Shown: positions 43,108-52,773, counted from the stretch's first letter. The stretch is DNA of 64,000 nt from Ruminococcus turbiniformis (GCF_020687545.1 NZ_JAJEQX010000015.1:1-64000); one strand, 5' to 3'. A program made the numbers and translations. The notes: a model not told the origin generated them from the letters alone.

Positions 43108-44997
43108 TTATGAAAGTTCCAGCTTTCCGGTATATAATTGATAATACGTCCCCTTCAGCGCCAGCAGCTCCTCATGGGTTCCTCTCTCAATGATACGTCC
43201 ATGCTCAAGCACCATGATCGCATCACTGTTGCGGATCGTTGAAAGCCTGTGGGCGATAACAAACACCGTCCGCCCCTTCATCAGGTTATCCATTCCTTTC
43301 TGAACAATGCTCTCCGTCCTTGTATCAATAGAGGATGTCGCTTCATCCAGAATCAGAACCGGCGGGTCCGCAATCGCAGCCCTGGCAATCGCCAGCAGCT
43401 GTCTCTGCCCCTGGGACAGCTCCTCGCCGTCACCGCTCAAGTGAGTGTCATACCCGTTCGGAAGCATCCGGATAAATCCGTCCGCATGCGCCAGTTTCGC
43501 CGCGTTCACTACTTCCTCATCCGTAGCGTCAAGCTTTCCGTAACGGATATTTTCTTTAATTGTACCCGTAAACAGATGCGTATCCTGAAGCACGATCCCA
43601 AGCGATCTTCTAAGATCTGCTTTCTTAATCTTGTTAATATTGATATCATCATAACGGATCTTTCCATCATCTACATCATAGAAACGGTTGATCAGATTGG
43701 TGATTGTCGTTTTCCCGGCTCCGGTGGAACCGACAAACGCAAGTTTCTGTCCCGGCTTCGCGTACAGCGTCAGGTCATGCAGCACCATATGGTCCGGCGT
43801 ATAGCCAAATGTCATATCGTAGAACCGCACATCGCCCTTAAGCTCTGTATATGTGATCGTGCCGTCTGCCTGATGCGGATGCTTCCACGCCCACATACCC
43901 GTGCGCTCTCTGCACTCCACGATATTCCCGTCCGCGTCTTTCTTCGCATTGACAAGAGTGACATAGCCCTCGTCTTTCTCCGGCTCTTCATCCATCATAT
44001 TGAAGATACGCTCCGCACCGGCCAGGGCCATGATAATGGAGTTAAACTGCTGCGCAATCTGCATAAACGGCTGCGTGAAACTCTTCGTGAACTGAAGGTA
44101 GGAAGCGATCGTTCCAAGCGTCATGTTTCCGATTCCGGCCACCGAGAGAAAACCGCCCAGTACTGCCGTGAGCACAAACTGAAGATTCCCCAGGTTTCCG
44201 ATAATCGGTCCCATAATACTCGCGAATGTATGAGCATTTGCAGCGCTCTCAAAAAGCTTCTCATTGAGTTCATCAAATTCCTTTTCCGATATCTTCTCAT
44301 GGTTAAACACCTTGACAACTCTCTGCCCGTTCATCCGCTCTTCCGCGAATCCTGTAACTGCCGCCAGATCGACCTGCTGCCGGATAAAATATTTCCCGCT
44401 GTTTCCCGCAACAACTTTTGACACAAAAGTCATCACAACGATCATCAGAACCGCCAGTGCCGTAAGAATAGGGCTTAACATCAGCATGGAAATAAATGTA
44501 ACGACAATCGTAAAAGCTGACATCAGCACCTGCGGAATCGACTGGTTAATCATCTGCCGCAGCGTATCCGTATCATTGGTATAAAGACTCATGATAGAGC
44601 CCGTTGTATTCTGGTCAAAGTAACGGATCGGAAGCTTCTGCATGTGTTCAAACATTTCGTCCCTGACACGCTTTAACACACCCTGTCCGATCACCACCAT
44701 CATCCTGCTGTATACAAATGTAGCAATTACGCCCAGAAGGAATATAATTCCCAGCACGGTAAGCGCCATATACAGTTCGCTGTAATTCGGATTTTCCTGA
44801 CCGATCAGGGGAATAATATAATCGTCAAGAAGGTACTTCAGCGAAAGCGACACTGAAATCGACGCAACCGAGCTCATAAGAATACAGAAAATTACAACGA
44901 TAAACTGTACTTTATATGTACCGGTCACATACCGGAGCAGGCGCTTCGCTGTCTTTATTGTCCCGGCGTTGATGCGGGGCTTTTCCTGCTTACTCAT
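43108..44997 (-). CDS. Heterodimeric ABC exporter subunit with canonical ATPase site (BmrD/TM288-like)
   Basis: 629 residues: six-helix transmembrane domain (about 30-330), then a nucleotide-binding domain with GSTGAGKTT near 420, signature LSQGQ near 525 and Walker B LILDEATSSID near 545, including the catalytic Glu. A polar insertion near 345-385 precedes the NBD. Overlaps the partner gene by 8 bp. Typical of multidrug exporters controlled by MarR repressors; the cargo is unknown. Confidence 0.92.
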   Translation of the reverse strand: MSKQEKPRINAGTIKTAKRLLRYVTGTYKVQFIVVIFCILMSSVASISVSLSLKYLLDDYIIPLIGQENPNYSELYMALTVLGIIFLLGVIATFVYSRMMVVIGQGVLKRVRDEMFEHMQKLPIRYFDQNTTGSIMSLYTNDTDTLRQMINQSIPQVLMSAFTIVVTFISMLMLSPILTALAVLMIVVMTFVSKVVAGNSGKYFIRQQVDLAAVTGFAEERMNGQRVVKVFNHEKISEKEFDELNEKLFESAANAHTFASIMGPIIGNLGNLQFVLTAVLGGFLSVAGIGNMTLGTIASYLQFTKSFTQPFMQIAQQFNSIIMALAGAERIFNMMDEEPEKDEGYVTLVNAKKDADGNIVECRERTGMWAWKHPHQADGTITYTELKGDVRFYDMTFGYTPDHMVLHDLTLYAKPGQKLAFVGSTGAGKTTITNLINRFYDVDDGKIRYDDININKIKKADLRRSLGIVLQDTHLFTGTIKENIRYGKLDATDEEVVNAAKLAHADGFIRMLPNGYDTHLSGDGEELSQGQRQLLAIARAAIADPPVLILDEATSSIDTRTESIVQKGMDNLMKGRTVFVIAHRLSTIRNSDAIMVLEHGRIIERGTHEELLALKGTYYQLYTGKLELS

Positions 44998-46723
44998 TGT
45001 CAGCGCCTCCCTTCATCTGTGATTCATAAACTTCTCTGTAGATATCATTCGTCTTAAGAAGCTCCTCAGATGTACCGATGCCGTTAATCTCACCGTCGTC
45101 CATAACAATAATCATATCTGCATCCTCAACCGATGAAATTCTCTGAGCAATGATGATCTTGGTAGTATCGGGAATCTCCTCTCTGAATGCCTGACGGATA
45201 AGCGCGTCCGTCTTCGTGTCTACCGCGCTGGTAGAGTCGTCAAGGATCAGGATCTTCGGTTTCTTGAGCAGCGCCCTCGCGATACAAAGCCTCTGTTTCT
45301 GGCCGCCCGACACATTATTTCCGCCCTCCACGATCATTGTGTCATATTTTGCCGGAAATTCCTGTATGAAGCTGTCCGCCTGGGCAAGACGGCAGACTCT
45401 CTGCACCTCTTCATCGGTCGCGTTCTCGTCTCCCCAGCGGATGTTCTCATATATGCTTCCCGTAAATAGCACGTTTTTCTGGAGTACCATGGAAACCTGG
45501 TCGCGCAGCGCTTTCAGGTTATAATCGCGCACGTCAACTCCGCCCACCTTCACACAGCCCTCCGTGACATCATATAGTCTCGGGATAAGCTGTACGAGCG
45601 TTGACTTGGCGCTTCCCGTACCTCCGATAACTCCGATGATCTGTCCGCTTTTAATATGAAGATTCACATCTTTAAGCGACAGATTTCCGCCTTTCCCCGA
45701 ATAGCTGAAATTCACATGCTCAAAATCAATGTCTCCGTTTGCCACTTCTTTCTCGGCAGTCTCAACATCCACCATCTCGGGAACCTCATCAAGCACTTCG
45801 CTTATACGGTCCGTAGACGCCTCTGCGATCATAATCATGACAAACACAAAGGACACCATCATCAGTGACATCAGAATCTGAAGCGCATATACAATAACGC
45901 TGGTCAGCTCTCCTGTGAGCATCGTCCCCCGGATAATGCTCTCGCCGCCGATCAGCACCATAACGATGACAACCGTGTACACCGTAAACTGCATTACCGG
46001 GGAGTTCCACGCTACAATCTTTTCGGCGCGCGTAAAGAGGTTGAAAACAACGGTTGATATCTTTCCGAATTTCTCATTCTCATAATCTTCCCGCACATAA
46101 GCCTTCACCACTCTCGCCGCATTCACATTTTCCTGAACGGAATTGTTCAGTATATCATACTCGTCAAACACCTGAATAAAATGCGGATGCGCCTTCTTCG
46201 CGATAAAAATAAGCGCGCCCCCCAGAATCGGGATCGTGATCAGCATCATAATGGCAATCGGCATACTGATCGTCATCGTCATAATCAGCGACAGCACAAT
46301 CATGATCGGCGCTCTGGCAAGCAGACGGATCGTGAACATATACGCCATCTGCACATTGGTAATATCTGTTGTGAGCCTGGTGACAAGTCCCGGCGTCGAA
46401 AAATGGTCGATATTTCCAAAAGAAAAATCCTGTATCTTGTAAAAAATGTCATGCCGGAGGTTTTTCGCATACCCCGCTGATGCAATCGCCGCAAGCTGAC
46501 CGGCCTTTGCTCCGAAGAACAATGCCACCATTGCCATCAGAACAAGCAGAAGACCCATTTTCATAATGTAAGACATATCCCCGTTCATAATTCCCACATC
46601 GATGATATTCGCCATCAGAAGCGGAATCAGAACTTCCATCAGCACTTCCAGCGCCACAAGCACCGGAGTCAGAAATGATTGCCGTTTGTACTCCCGCACA
46701 GAACGGAGTAATTTCTTATTCAT
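44990..46723 (-). CDS. Heterodimeric ABC exporter subunit with degenerate ATPase site (BmrC/TM287-like)
   Basis: 577 residues, TM domain about 15-310 then NBD with GGTGSAKST near 370, signature VSGGQ near 473 and Walker B LILDDSTSAVD near 493. The residue after the Walker B Asp is Asp instead of catalytic Glu, so this subunit supplies the inactive site, as in TM287/288 and BmrCD. Overlaps the MarR gene by 8 bp upstream and its partner by 8 bp downstream, so the three are one transcript. Confidence 0.92.
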   Translation of the reverse strand: MNKKLLRSVREYKRQSFLTPVLVALEVLMEVLIPLLMANIIDVGIMNGDMSYIMKMGLLLVLMAMVALFFGAKAGQLAAIASAGYAKNLRHDIFYKIQDFSFGNIDHFSTPGLVTRLTTDITNVQMAYMFTIRLLARAPIMIVLSLIMTMTISMPIAIMMLITIPILGGALIFIAKKAHPHFIQVFDEYDILNNSVQENVNAARVVKAYVREDYENEKFGKISTVVFNLFTRAEKIVAWNSPVMQFTVYTVVIVMVLIGGESIIRGTMLTGELTSVIVYALQILMSLMMVSFVFVMIMIAEASTDRISEVLDEVPEMVDVETAEKEVANGDIDFEHVNFSYSGKGGNLSLKDVNLHIKSGQIIGVIGGTGSAKSTLVQLIPRLYDVTEGCVKVGGVDVRDYNLKALRDQVSMVLQKNVLFTGSIYENIRWGDENATDEEVQRVCRLAQADSFIQEFPAKYDTMIVEGGNNVSGGQKQRLCIARALLKKPKILILDDSTSAVDTKTDALIRQAFREEIPDTTKIIIAQRISSVEDADMIIVMDDGEINGIGTSEELLKTNDIYREVYESQMKGGADNE

Positions 46724-47204
46724 GGTCTGTTATCTCCTCTCTTCTTTTCTCATCACCTGACAAATTTTCGGACATCTGTTCCAGTACTTCAACACAGACG
46801 AGCAGCCTCTCCTCCTCTATCCCGCTTTTCAGAAGATTCTCTACATATCGGATATTTCCAAGGATATGTTCCCTTACCGCCTCCGCCTTATCTGTAGGAA
46901 CAAGCTTTTTAAGCCGCGCATCCCGCTTCACCGGTTCCCGCATAATAAACCCGTGCTTCTCCAGCAGCTGCAAAATACCTGTGGCGGTGGAACGTCTGAT
47001 CTGAAACTCCCTCTCCACATCCCTCTGATAGACTTCCTTCTTCATAGATTGAAATAAGATATAATGAAGGACAACCCGCTGCATATTCGTCCGCAGACTG
47101 TCCTCCTCTTCCGGCGCGCACATCTGACGCTTAAGCTGGTGTGAAATCCTGCTGATCAGCCTGCCCACATCATGGGCAGAGCTGCGTGCATCCTGAATTT
47201 CCAT
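46716..47204 (-). CDS. MarR-family repressor of the ABC exporter operon
   Basis: 162 residues with the MarR winged helix: a helix pair near 55-95 (YQRDVEREFQIRRSTATGILQLL, key part RRSTATGILQLLEKHGFI) and the wing REPVKRDARLKKL near 100-112. First gene of the exporter operon. An inverted repeat TTGTT-N8-AACAA at 47231-47248 overlaps the downstream side of its promoter, indicating autorepression, with drug or metabolite binding as the probable inducing signal. Confidence 0.88.
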   Translation of the reverse strand: MEIQDARSSAHDVGRLISRISHQLKRQMCAPEEEDSLRTNMQRVVLHYILFQSMKKEVYQRDVEREFQIRRSTATGILQLLEKHGFIMREPVKRDARLKKLVPTDKAEAVREHILGNIRYVENLLKSGIEEERLLVCVEVLEQMSENLSGDEKRREEITDHE

Positions 47205-47230
47205 ACCGCATACTCTCTCCTCACTTTAAT

Positions 47231-47248
47231 TTGTTCGGTAACTAACAA
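47231..47248. promoter_or_regulatory. MarR operator
   Basis: TTGTTCGGTAACTAACAA: TTGTT and AACAA arms around CGGTAACT, starting just downstream of the -10 box, where bound repressor would block initiation. Confidence 0.7.
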
Positions 47249-47251
47249 TAT

Positions 47252-47279
47252 AGTATAAGGCTTTCTTTTTTATTGTCAA
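47252..47279 (-). promoter_or_regulatory. Sigma-A promoter of the MarR/ABC exporter operon
   Basis: Minus-strand TTGACA (47274-47279), 16-bp spacer, TATACT (47252-47257). Confidence 0.8.
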
Positions 47280-47440
47280 TCATAACTTTATGCATTTTTT
47301 TGCGAACACGTCCGCCCCTTTCAGATTATCATATATTTTTCCTGTATTTCTCACCTTTTTAGCACAAAATTGTAGCAATATTCAACAAAAAATTGTATAA
47401 TAAAGAAATAGTAGTATTAATGAAAGAGAGGGCTCATTTT

Positions 47441-48583
47441 ATGAAACAAAATAACATGTTAGCTATGATCTTAGCCGGCGGCCGCGGATCTCGTCTGCAT
47501 GACCTGACAAAGAAAGTCGCGAAACCGGCTGTTTCATACGGCGGAAAATACCGCATTATTGATTTTCCCCTCAGCAACTGTGCTAACAGCGGAATCGATG
47601 TAGTCGGAGTTCTGACACAGTATGAATCCATTCTTCTGAACAGCTATGTTGCAGCGGGTCGGCGCTGGGGTCTGGATGCAAAAGACAGCGGCGTCTATGT
47701 TCTGCCGCCGCGTGAGAAATCTGACGCAAATCTGGATGTGTACAGAGGCACAGCGGACGCCATCTCACAGAATATCGATTTCATCGATACATATTCACCG
47801 GAATATCTTCTTGTTCTCTCCGGTGACCACATCTATAAAATGAATTATGCCAAGATGCTTGCCTACCATAAAGAGTGCAACGCAGACGCAACCATCGCCG
47901 TCATCGAAGTGCCCATGAAGGAAGCAAGCCGTTTCGGTATCATGAACACGGACGAGTCTACCGGCCGTATCGTTGAGTTTGAAGAGAAACCGGAGCACCC
48001 GAAGAGCAATCTCGCATCCATGGGCATCTACATCTTCAACTGGAAACAGCTCCGCAAAATGCTGACAGCAGATATGAAGAATCCGGATTCCAGCCACGAC
48101 TTCGGAAAGGATATCATTCCGACCATGTTAAACAACGGCGGAAACCTGTACGCGTACAAGTTCAAAGGGTACTGGAAAGACGTGGGAACAATCGATTCTC
48201 TCTGGGAAGCCAATATGGATCTTCTCGACAAAAACAATGAGCTTGACTTAAATGATTCTACATGGAAGATCTACACCGAGGACGTAACTGCCCTGCCGCA
48301 GTATGTGGGAGCCGCTGCAGTGATCGACCGCGCATTTATCACGCAGGGCTGCGTAATCGACGGCGAGGTGAAAAATTCTGTTCTGTTTACCGGATCAAAG
48401 GTTGCTCCCGGCGCAAAGGTAATTGACAGCGTGCTTATGCCCGGCGCAGAGGTCGCAGAAGGTGCCGTCGTAACCAGAGCGCTTGTCGCTGACGGAATCA
48501 AGATCGGCAAAAACGCAGTTGTCGGAAGCGCCGGCAGCGAGAACATTGAACTTGTCGCAAAACGTGTAAAGGGGGATGAATAA
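47441..48583 (+). CDS. glgC: Glucose-1-phosphate adenylyltransferase, catalytic subunit
   Basis: Makes ADP-glucose from glucose-1-phosphate and ATP for glycogen synthesis. ATG 47441 is chosen (GAGAGGG about 10 bp upstream) over an earlier in-frame ATG at 47393 that lies in the promoter. 380 residues. Nucleotide loop [15 protein letters not shown] (about 8-22), [19 protein letters not shown] near 28-46, GTADAI near 105 and sugar-phosphate motif [12 protein letters not shown] near 172, then a left-handed beta-helix C-terminus. A TATAAT box lies at 47396-47401. glgD follows with 1 bp between stop and start. Confidence 0.95.
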   Translation: MKQNNMLAMILAGGRGSRLHDLTKKVAKPAVSYGGKYRIIDFPLSNCANSGIDVVGVLTQYESILLNSYVAAGRRWGLDAKDSGVYVLPPREKSDANLDVYRGTADAISQNIDFIDTYSPEYLLVLSGDHIYKMNYAKMLAYHKECNADATIAVIEVPMKEASRFGIMNTDESTGRIVEFEEKPEHPKSNLASMGIYIFNWKQLRKMLTADMKNPDSSHDFGKDIIPTMLNNGGNLYAYKFKGYWKDVGTIDSLWEANMDLLDKNNELDLNDSTWKIYTEDVTALPQYVGAAAVIDRAFITQGCVIDGEVKNSVLFTGSKVAPGAKVIDSVLMPGAEVAEGAVVTRALVADGIKIGKNAVVGSAGSENIELVAKRVKGDE

Positions 48584-48584
48584 G

Positions 48585-49700
48585 ATGAGCAAGGCATTTG
48601 GAATTATAAATTTTGCCGGAAATCACATCCGGGTAGACGGTCTTCAGAGCTTCCGTCCGGTAGGAGCATTCTCCTTCCTCGGAAGATACCGCACGATTGA
48701 TTTTCCGATCTCAAATATGAGCAACAGCGGAATTGACTACATTCAGGTTTATGTACGGCAGAAACCCCGTTCCCTGACAGAGCACCTGGGAACAGGCCGC
48801 CACTATAACATCAACTCCAAGCGCGGCAATCTTCAGATCCTCTACGCTGAGCACAACCAGATCGGCGACGTATACAGCACAGATATCGCCGCTTACATGG
48901 AAAACATGGACTGCATCGAGGACATTGCGTTCCCGTACGTTGTCATCGCTCCGAGCTATATGATCTACACCGCAGACTACAGTGAGTTCTTAAAAGACCA
49001 CATCGAGTCCGGCGCAGACATCACGATGATGTATCACTCGGTTGACAACGCAAAAGAGGCGTTCTTAAACTGCAATACGCTGAACATCAACAAGCAGAAA
49101 GGTGTTCTTTCCATTGAGCCAAACCACGGAAACGCAAAGAACAGAAACATCTTTATGGATACATACGTTATGTCCAAAGAGCTGTTCATTGATCTTGTAA
49201 AGAAGGCTCACAAGATGTCCTCCATGTACACCTTCTTCGATATTATCAACGAGGAGTGTACAGAGCTTGATATCCGCGCCATGTCTCACAGAGGCTACTT
49301 CGCGGCAATCGCGGATTTCAACAGCTATTACCAGGCAAACATGGATCTGATCGACCTCAAGCATGCATCTGACCTGTTCGATGATAAGTGGCCGATCTAC
49401 ACACGCACGAACGACTCCTGCCCGACTCAGTATTTCGAGGGCAGCAAGGTAACATCCTCCGTCATCTCAAACGGATGTCTGATCGAGGGAACCGTAGAGA
49501 ACTCCATCCTCGGACGCGGATGCACGATCAAACCGGGAGCTGTCGTAAGAAACTGTGTTGTTTCTGCTGACGTTACCATCGGAAGAGGCGTTCACGCTGA
49601 GAATCTTGTGATCGACAAACATGCAAGACTTGTCCGCGGCAAGAGAGTGATCGCAGCGCCGGAAAAACCCGGATATATCAAGAGAGGGGACGCGCTGTAA
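48585..49700 (+). CDS. glgD: Glucose-1-phosphate adenylyltransferase subunit GlgD
   Basis: Regulatory partner of GlgC found in Firmicutes. 371 residues from ATG 48585, preceded by GGGGGATG, with an earlier ATG (48576) overlapping glgC rejected. The N-terminal nucleotide loop is degenerate (FGIINFAGNHIR in place of LAGGRGSRL), which is typical of GlgD, while RPVGAFSFLGRYRTIDFPISN near 26-46 and the beta-helix C-terminus are kept. It stimulates GlgC activity in related species. No glycogen synthase or branching enzyme lies in the window. Confidence 0.94.
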   Translation: MSKAFGIINFAGNHIRVDGLQSFRPVGAFSFLGRYRTIDFPISNMSNSGIDYIQVYVRQKPRSLTEHLGTGRHYNINSKRGNLQILYAEHNQIGDVYSTDIAAYMENMDCIEDIAFPYVVIAPSYMIYTADYSEFLKDHIESGADITMMYHSVDNAKEAFLNCNTLNINKQKGVLSIEPNHGNAKNRNIFMDTYVMSKELFIDLVKKAHKMSSMYTFFDIINEECTELDIRAMSHRGYFAAIADFNSYYQANMDLIDLKHASDLFDDKWPIYTRTNDSCPTQYFEGSKVTSSVISNGCLIEGTVENSILGRGCTIKPGAVVRNCVVSADVTIGRGVHAENLVIDKHARLVRGKRVIAAPEKPGYIKRGDAL

Positions 49701-49713
49701 AGAGAGTTCTCCT

Positions 49714-49824
49714 GATTTGACGGATAAAAACATGTGCAAGAGGCCGCGCGGGACAACGGGTATCACTCGCATACCCATTGTCCCGCGCTGGGTGCTTCCA
49801 ATCAGAAGTTTTCACCGCCAAATC
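49714..49824. repeat. Long imperfect palindrome A, with inner hairpin 49746-49788
   Basis: GATTTGACGGATAAAAAC at the left pairs with GTTTTCACCGCCAAATC at the right. Inside, GCGCGGGACAACGGGTAT pairs with ATACCCATTGTCCCGCGC (one mismatch). Read on the minus strand its right arm (GATTTGGCGGTGAAAAC, then CTGATTGGAA) matches the left arm of palindrome B at 51105. It follows glgD by 14 bp and may terminate it. Confidence 0.75.
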
Positions 49825-49837
49825 GGAAGGAAAATAT

Positions 49838-49935
49838 AAAAAAGAGATCGGAACTTTAACGCTATAAGTACAGATGATTGATTACCTTAATCATCCTGTC
49901 CGTTTCCGCAGTCGTTAAAGTTTCGGTCTCTTTTT
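49838..49935. terminator. Hairpin T1, left of the Rpn-like pseudogene
   Basis: AAAAAGAGATCGGAACTTTAAC pairs with GTTAAAGTTTCGGTCTCTTTTT (two mismatches over 22 bp), enclosing a smaller GATGATT/AATCATC hairpin. The A and T flanks make it a candidate terminator on both strands. It is closely similar to T2 at 51021-51098. The rest of the gap to 50121 holds only AT-rich sequence. Confidence 0.7.
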
Positions 49936-50121
49936 GTTTTTGACTGTCAATTCACTGTTGTATTTCCCTCTTCTTTGTGTTATTCTCTATCTACTCAGAG
50001 GATCTTATCACTATTATTTTCATTCTGATGAATTCTCATTTTCGGAGCTTCACATCGAGGCATTTACCCGACAATGAATGTATCATGAAACTGCAGCAAT
50101 TAAAAATGGGAGGAAATGCTT

Positions 50122-51017
50122 ATGGGAAATGCAAACGTTGCAGTCAATCAATGGCTGAGCAGCAAAGAAAGATTTGCAGATTTATTTAACGGAACTGTTT
50201 TTGGAGGCAAACAGGCAGTCCGCCCTGACGATCTCGATCAGCTCAAAGGAGAGTCTTCTGTAATCCTTCTGGACAAAGACAAAAAGTCCATCTCCTCCGG
50301 AAGATATCGGGATATCACCATGAGATGGAATGCCGGAGCGGATCTTGCCGTACTGGCAGTAGAAAGCCAGGATAAAATCCACTATGCCATGCCGGTGCGA
50401 AACATGGTATATGACAGTTTCAGCTACGCGGAGCAGGTTCGCCGAATCGGCCGCCTGCACAGAAACCGACAGGAAAATCAGAAAATATCCAAAGAAGAAT
50501 TCCTGTCCGGATTTCATAAAGACGACAGGATTTTACCGGTTATCACACTGATCTTCTATTATGATGTAAAGGAGTGGAACGGTGCGCAGGATCTGTATGG
50601 AATGATGCAGATGCCGGGAAACTGGAAAATACCGATCAGTTCCGGACCGATTTACAGCAGGTATTCGGTATGTTAAAATACAGGAAAGACAAAAACGATC
50701 TTCAAAAATATATGCTGGAGCATAAGGCATATTTTTCAAATCTGGACAGTGAAAGTTATTACGCTGTCAGCGCCTTTCTAAGATCAGATCGGCTGCTGAA
50801 AAAGGCGTAGCAGGATATTGCATCAGGGAAGGAGGAAAAACTTGACATGTGTGAAGCGTTGGAAGAATTATACGAAGACGGAATCGAACGTGGTATTGAA
50901 CAGGAAAAGAAACGCACCGCCCTCAGTCTGAAGAAAATGGGAATGTCAGAAGAACAGATTGCACAGGCAGTAGACCGGGATATCAGCATTGTAAAAGGAT
51001 GGCTGAACAGCATCTGA
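50122..51017 (+). pseudogene. Rpn-family recombination-promoting nuclease/putative transposase, disrupted
   Basis: PD-(D/E)XK nuclease of the Rpn/PF12784 type. The first frame runs 50122-50676 (YRDITMRWNAGADLAVLAVESQDKIHYAMPVRNMVYDS section carries the nuclease core; key words RDI, ESQ, YAMPVRNMVYD). Homology then continues one frame back from about 50610 (KLENTDQFRTDLQQVFGML onward) to an in-frame TAG at 50808-50810, and resumes after it in the same frame (QDIASGKEEKLDMCEALEE) to TGA at 51015-51017. So the gene carries one frameshift and one amber codon. The C-terminal EALEELYEDG...GMSEEQIAQAV pattern is typical. ATG 50122 has GGAGG 8 bp upstream. Flanked symmetrically by T1/T2 and palindromes A/B. 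Confidence 0.8.
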
Positions 51018-51020
51018 CAT

Positions 51021-51098
51021 AAAAAGAGATCGGAGCCTTAACCACTGTACACCGACGTTTTGCCCGGTTGGTTAACGCTCCGATCTCTCTTCATTTTT
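51021..51098. terminator. Hairpin T2, right of the Rpn-like pseudogene
   Basis: AGAGATCGGAGCCTTAACC pairs with GGTTAACGCTCCGATCTCT (one mismatch), with A-rich and T-rich flanks. Sequence relation to T1 is clear in the outer 22 bases of each arm. Confidence 0.7.
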
Positions 51099-51104
51099 AC
51101 TGTC

Positions 51105-51299
51105 GATTTGCCAGGTGAAACCTCCGATTGGAAATATCCGGCACATGACAGAGGATGTCCCGCAGGGGACCGTAAAACAGCGCCGGCACTTGGCGCGCGT
51201 CCTCTGCGCGCTTAGTACCGCTGCGCTGTGTCCCGAACGCAAGTGTGTCCCCGAGGGATATCCTCTGTCATGTGAGGGCTTTCATTTTTCTGCCAAATC
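51105..51299. repeat. Long imperfect palindrome B
   Basis: GATTTGCCAGGTGAAAC (51105) pairs with a right arm ending TGCCAAATC (51299); inside, CACATGACAGAGGATGTCCC pairs with GGGATATCCTCTGTCATGTG, and further GC-rich dyads fill the centre. It lies between T2 and the coaX stop (51311) and together with T2 fills the 293-bp gap there. Confidence 0.75.
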
Positions 51300-51310
51300 G
51301 CCCGGCATTA

Positions 51311-52078
51311 TCATCTTCTGTTCTTCCGATAAATCACCGCCAGCCCTTTCAGCAGCAGATCATTATCCAGCACAATCTTCCGCCGGCAGTGGAGCACGAT
51401 TTTCTCGGCCAGCCCTCCTGTTGCGACTACGGTCACATCTCCATGAAGCTCTTCGGAAAGCCGGTCAATGATCCCGTCAATCGCGGCGGCCGAGCTGTAG
51501 ATCGTCCCGCTCTTCATGCACTCCGCAGTATTTTTCCCGATGATATGCTCCGGCGCCTCCAGGCTGATGCCGCCAAGCTGCGAAGCGTTGGCTGTCAGAG
51601 AATCCAGCGACACGCCGATCCCCGGGTAGATCATTCCGCCGATATAGTTCTTGTTCTCATCAATTACGCACACCGTATTGGCCGTACCCAGATCAAAGAT
51701 CAGAAGCGGCACCGGGTACTCTGCAATTCCCGCCACAGAGTCCACCACAAGGTCACTGCCGAGCTGTGCCGGATTGTCGATCCGGATATTAAGTCCGGTC
51801 TTGATTCCCGCGCCCACAACAAGGACTTCTTTTCTTATAATCTTCTCCACCGCAATCTTCGCCACAGTCGTAATCTGGGGCACCACGGATGAGATGATGC
51901 CGCCCTCAATATCCGACCGCTTAATATGGTAGAGATCAAGCACGTTTTTCAGATCGAGCGCATATTCAAGCTCCGTCTTAGTCCTGACCGTGGAGAGACG
52001 TTCAACAAAGACGCAGTTCGGACCGTCCATGCACCCGAGTACGATATTTGTGTTTCCGATGTCTATCGCCAGAATCAT
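51311..52078 (-). CDS. coaX: Type III pantothenate kinase
   Basis: First step of CoA synthesis: phosphorylates pantothenate. 255 residues of the ASKHA fold: phosphate 1 motif AIDIGNTNIVLG (4-15), pantothenate site GSDLVVDSVAG near 107-117, phosphate 2 IFDLGTANTV near 127, the GGMIYPGIGVS loop near 146 and TGGLAEKI near 220. The start overlaps the panT stop by 4 bp (ATGA), so pantothenate import and phosphorylation are translationally linked. Confidence 0.95.
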   Translation of the reverse strand: MILAIDIGNTNIVLGCMDGPNCVFVERLSTVRTKTELEYALDLKNVLDLYHIKRSDIEGGIISSVVPQITTVAKIAVEKIIRKEVLVVGAGIKTGLNIRIDNPAQLGSDLVVDSVAGIAEYPVPLLIFDLGTANTVCVIDENKNYIGGMIYPGIGVSLDSLTANASQLGGISLEAPEHIIGKNTAECMKSGTIYSSAAAIDGIIDRLSEELHGDVTVVATGGLAEKIVLHCRRKIVLDNDLLLKGLAVIYRKNRR

Positions 52079-52773
52079 GATCTAAAGCCCAGCCTTTCCT
52101 TTACATTTTTTCTGAGGAGAACCTTGCCGATGCAGAGCGTAAGCACGCCCGCCACGATCGACTCCGGCACTCCGTTGATCGCAATAATCGACAGAATATA
52201 CATATACACTGCCGACACGCCCGTCGCCGCCACATCGTTGGCCGAAGCATACGCCTCGCCGAAAAACACGAAGATCAGATTCATGACGAGCAGCGTATTG
52301 ACAAGAGAGCCCAGCACGCCCGAAAGGATGAGTCCGATATTGGACACGCCTTTTCTGCGCGTCTCTTCTTTCGCGAACTTCATAACCAGTTTATATACAA
52401 AATACGGTACTACGCCCACCAGAATACGCGGGACAAAGCAGATAATGATGCTGCCGATTCCGCCGCTGACTTCACCGATACTGTAAAACGGCGTGAACAC
52501 AAAGGACGCGGGGGTCGGGTTTATCGTGTTGTTGATAAAGCTTGTCAGACCGAAAAGGAATCCGAGAACAGCTCCTTTCTTCGGCCCCATGAGCAGTGAA
52601 GCGACAATCACAGGCACGTGAAGGATCGTCGCCCTTGTGAATCCAAGATAGATATAGCCCAGATTGGGGGTAAAGGCCATGATGCATATGACTGCACCGA
52701 ATATAGCCACCTGGACCATACTGATCGTGCTGTATCTGCTTCCTGCAGGTTTCTTCGTTATTGAATTGTTCAT
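52075..52773 (-). CDS. panT: ECF transporter S component, predicted pantothenate transporter
   Basis: Membrane substrate-binding subunit of an energy-coupling-factor importer; 232 residues with about six TM helices and the S-component features VAIFGAVICIMAFTPN near 28 and the GPKKGAVLGFLFGLTSFI segment near 68-85 (key pattern GPKKGAVLGF-FGL). The pantothenate assignment rests on coupling with coaX and adjacency of coaBC. It needs the shared EcfAA'T module, which is not in the window. Confidence 0.87.
   Translation of the reverse strand: MNNSITKKPAGSRYSTISMVQVAIFGAVICIMAFTPNLGYIYLGFTRATILHVPVIVASLLMGPKKGAVLGFLFGLTSFINNTINPTPASFVFTPFYSIGEVSGGIGSIIICFVPRILVGVVPYFVYKLVMKFAKEETRRKGVSNIGLILSGVLGSLVNTLLVMNLIFVFFGEAYASANDVAATGVSAVYMYILSIIAINGVPESIVAGVLTLCIGKVLLRKNVKERLGFRS

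Noticed and set aside
44990-46723. Walker B Asp-for-Glu as a damaging mutation
   Set aside because: Heterodimeric exporters of the TM287/288 and BmrCD type normally have one degenerate site; the partner has the Glu.
48585-49700. GlgD lacking the nucleotide loop as a pseudogene
   Set aside because: Loss of the catalytic loop is the normal state of GlgD, which acts as a regulatory subunit.
49838-49935. tRNA or small structured RNA
   Set aside because: The fold is one long stem with terminator-like flanks; no cloverleaf or anticodon loop, and a sister copy lies at 51021.
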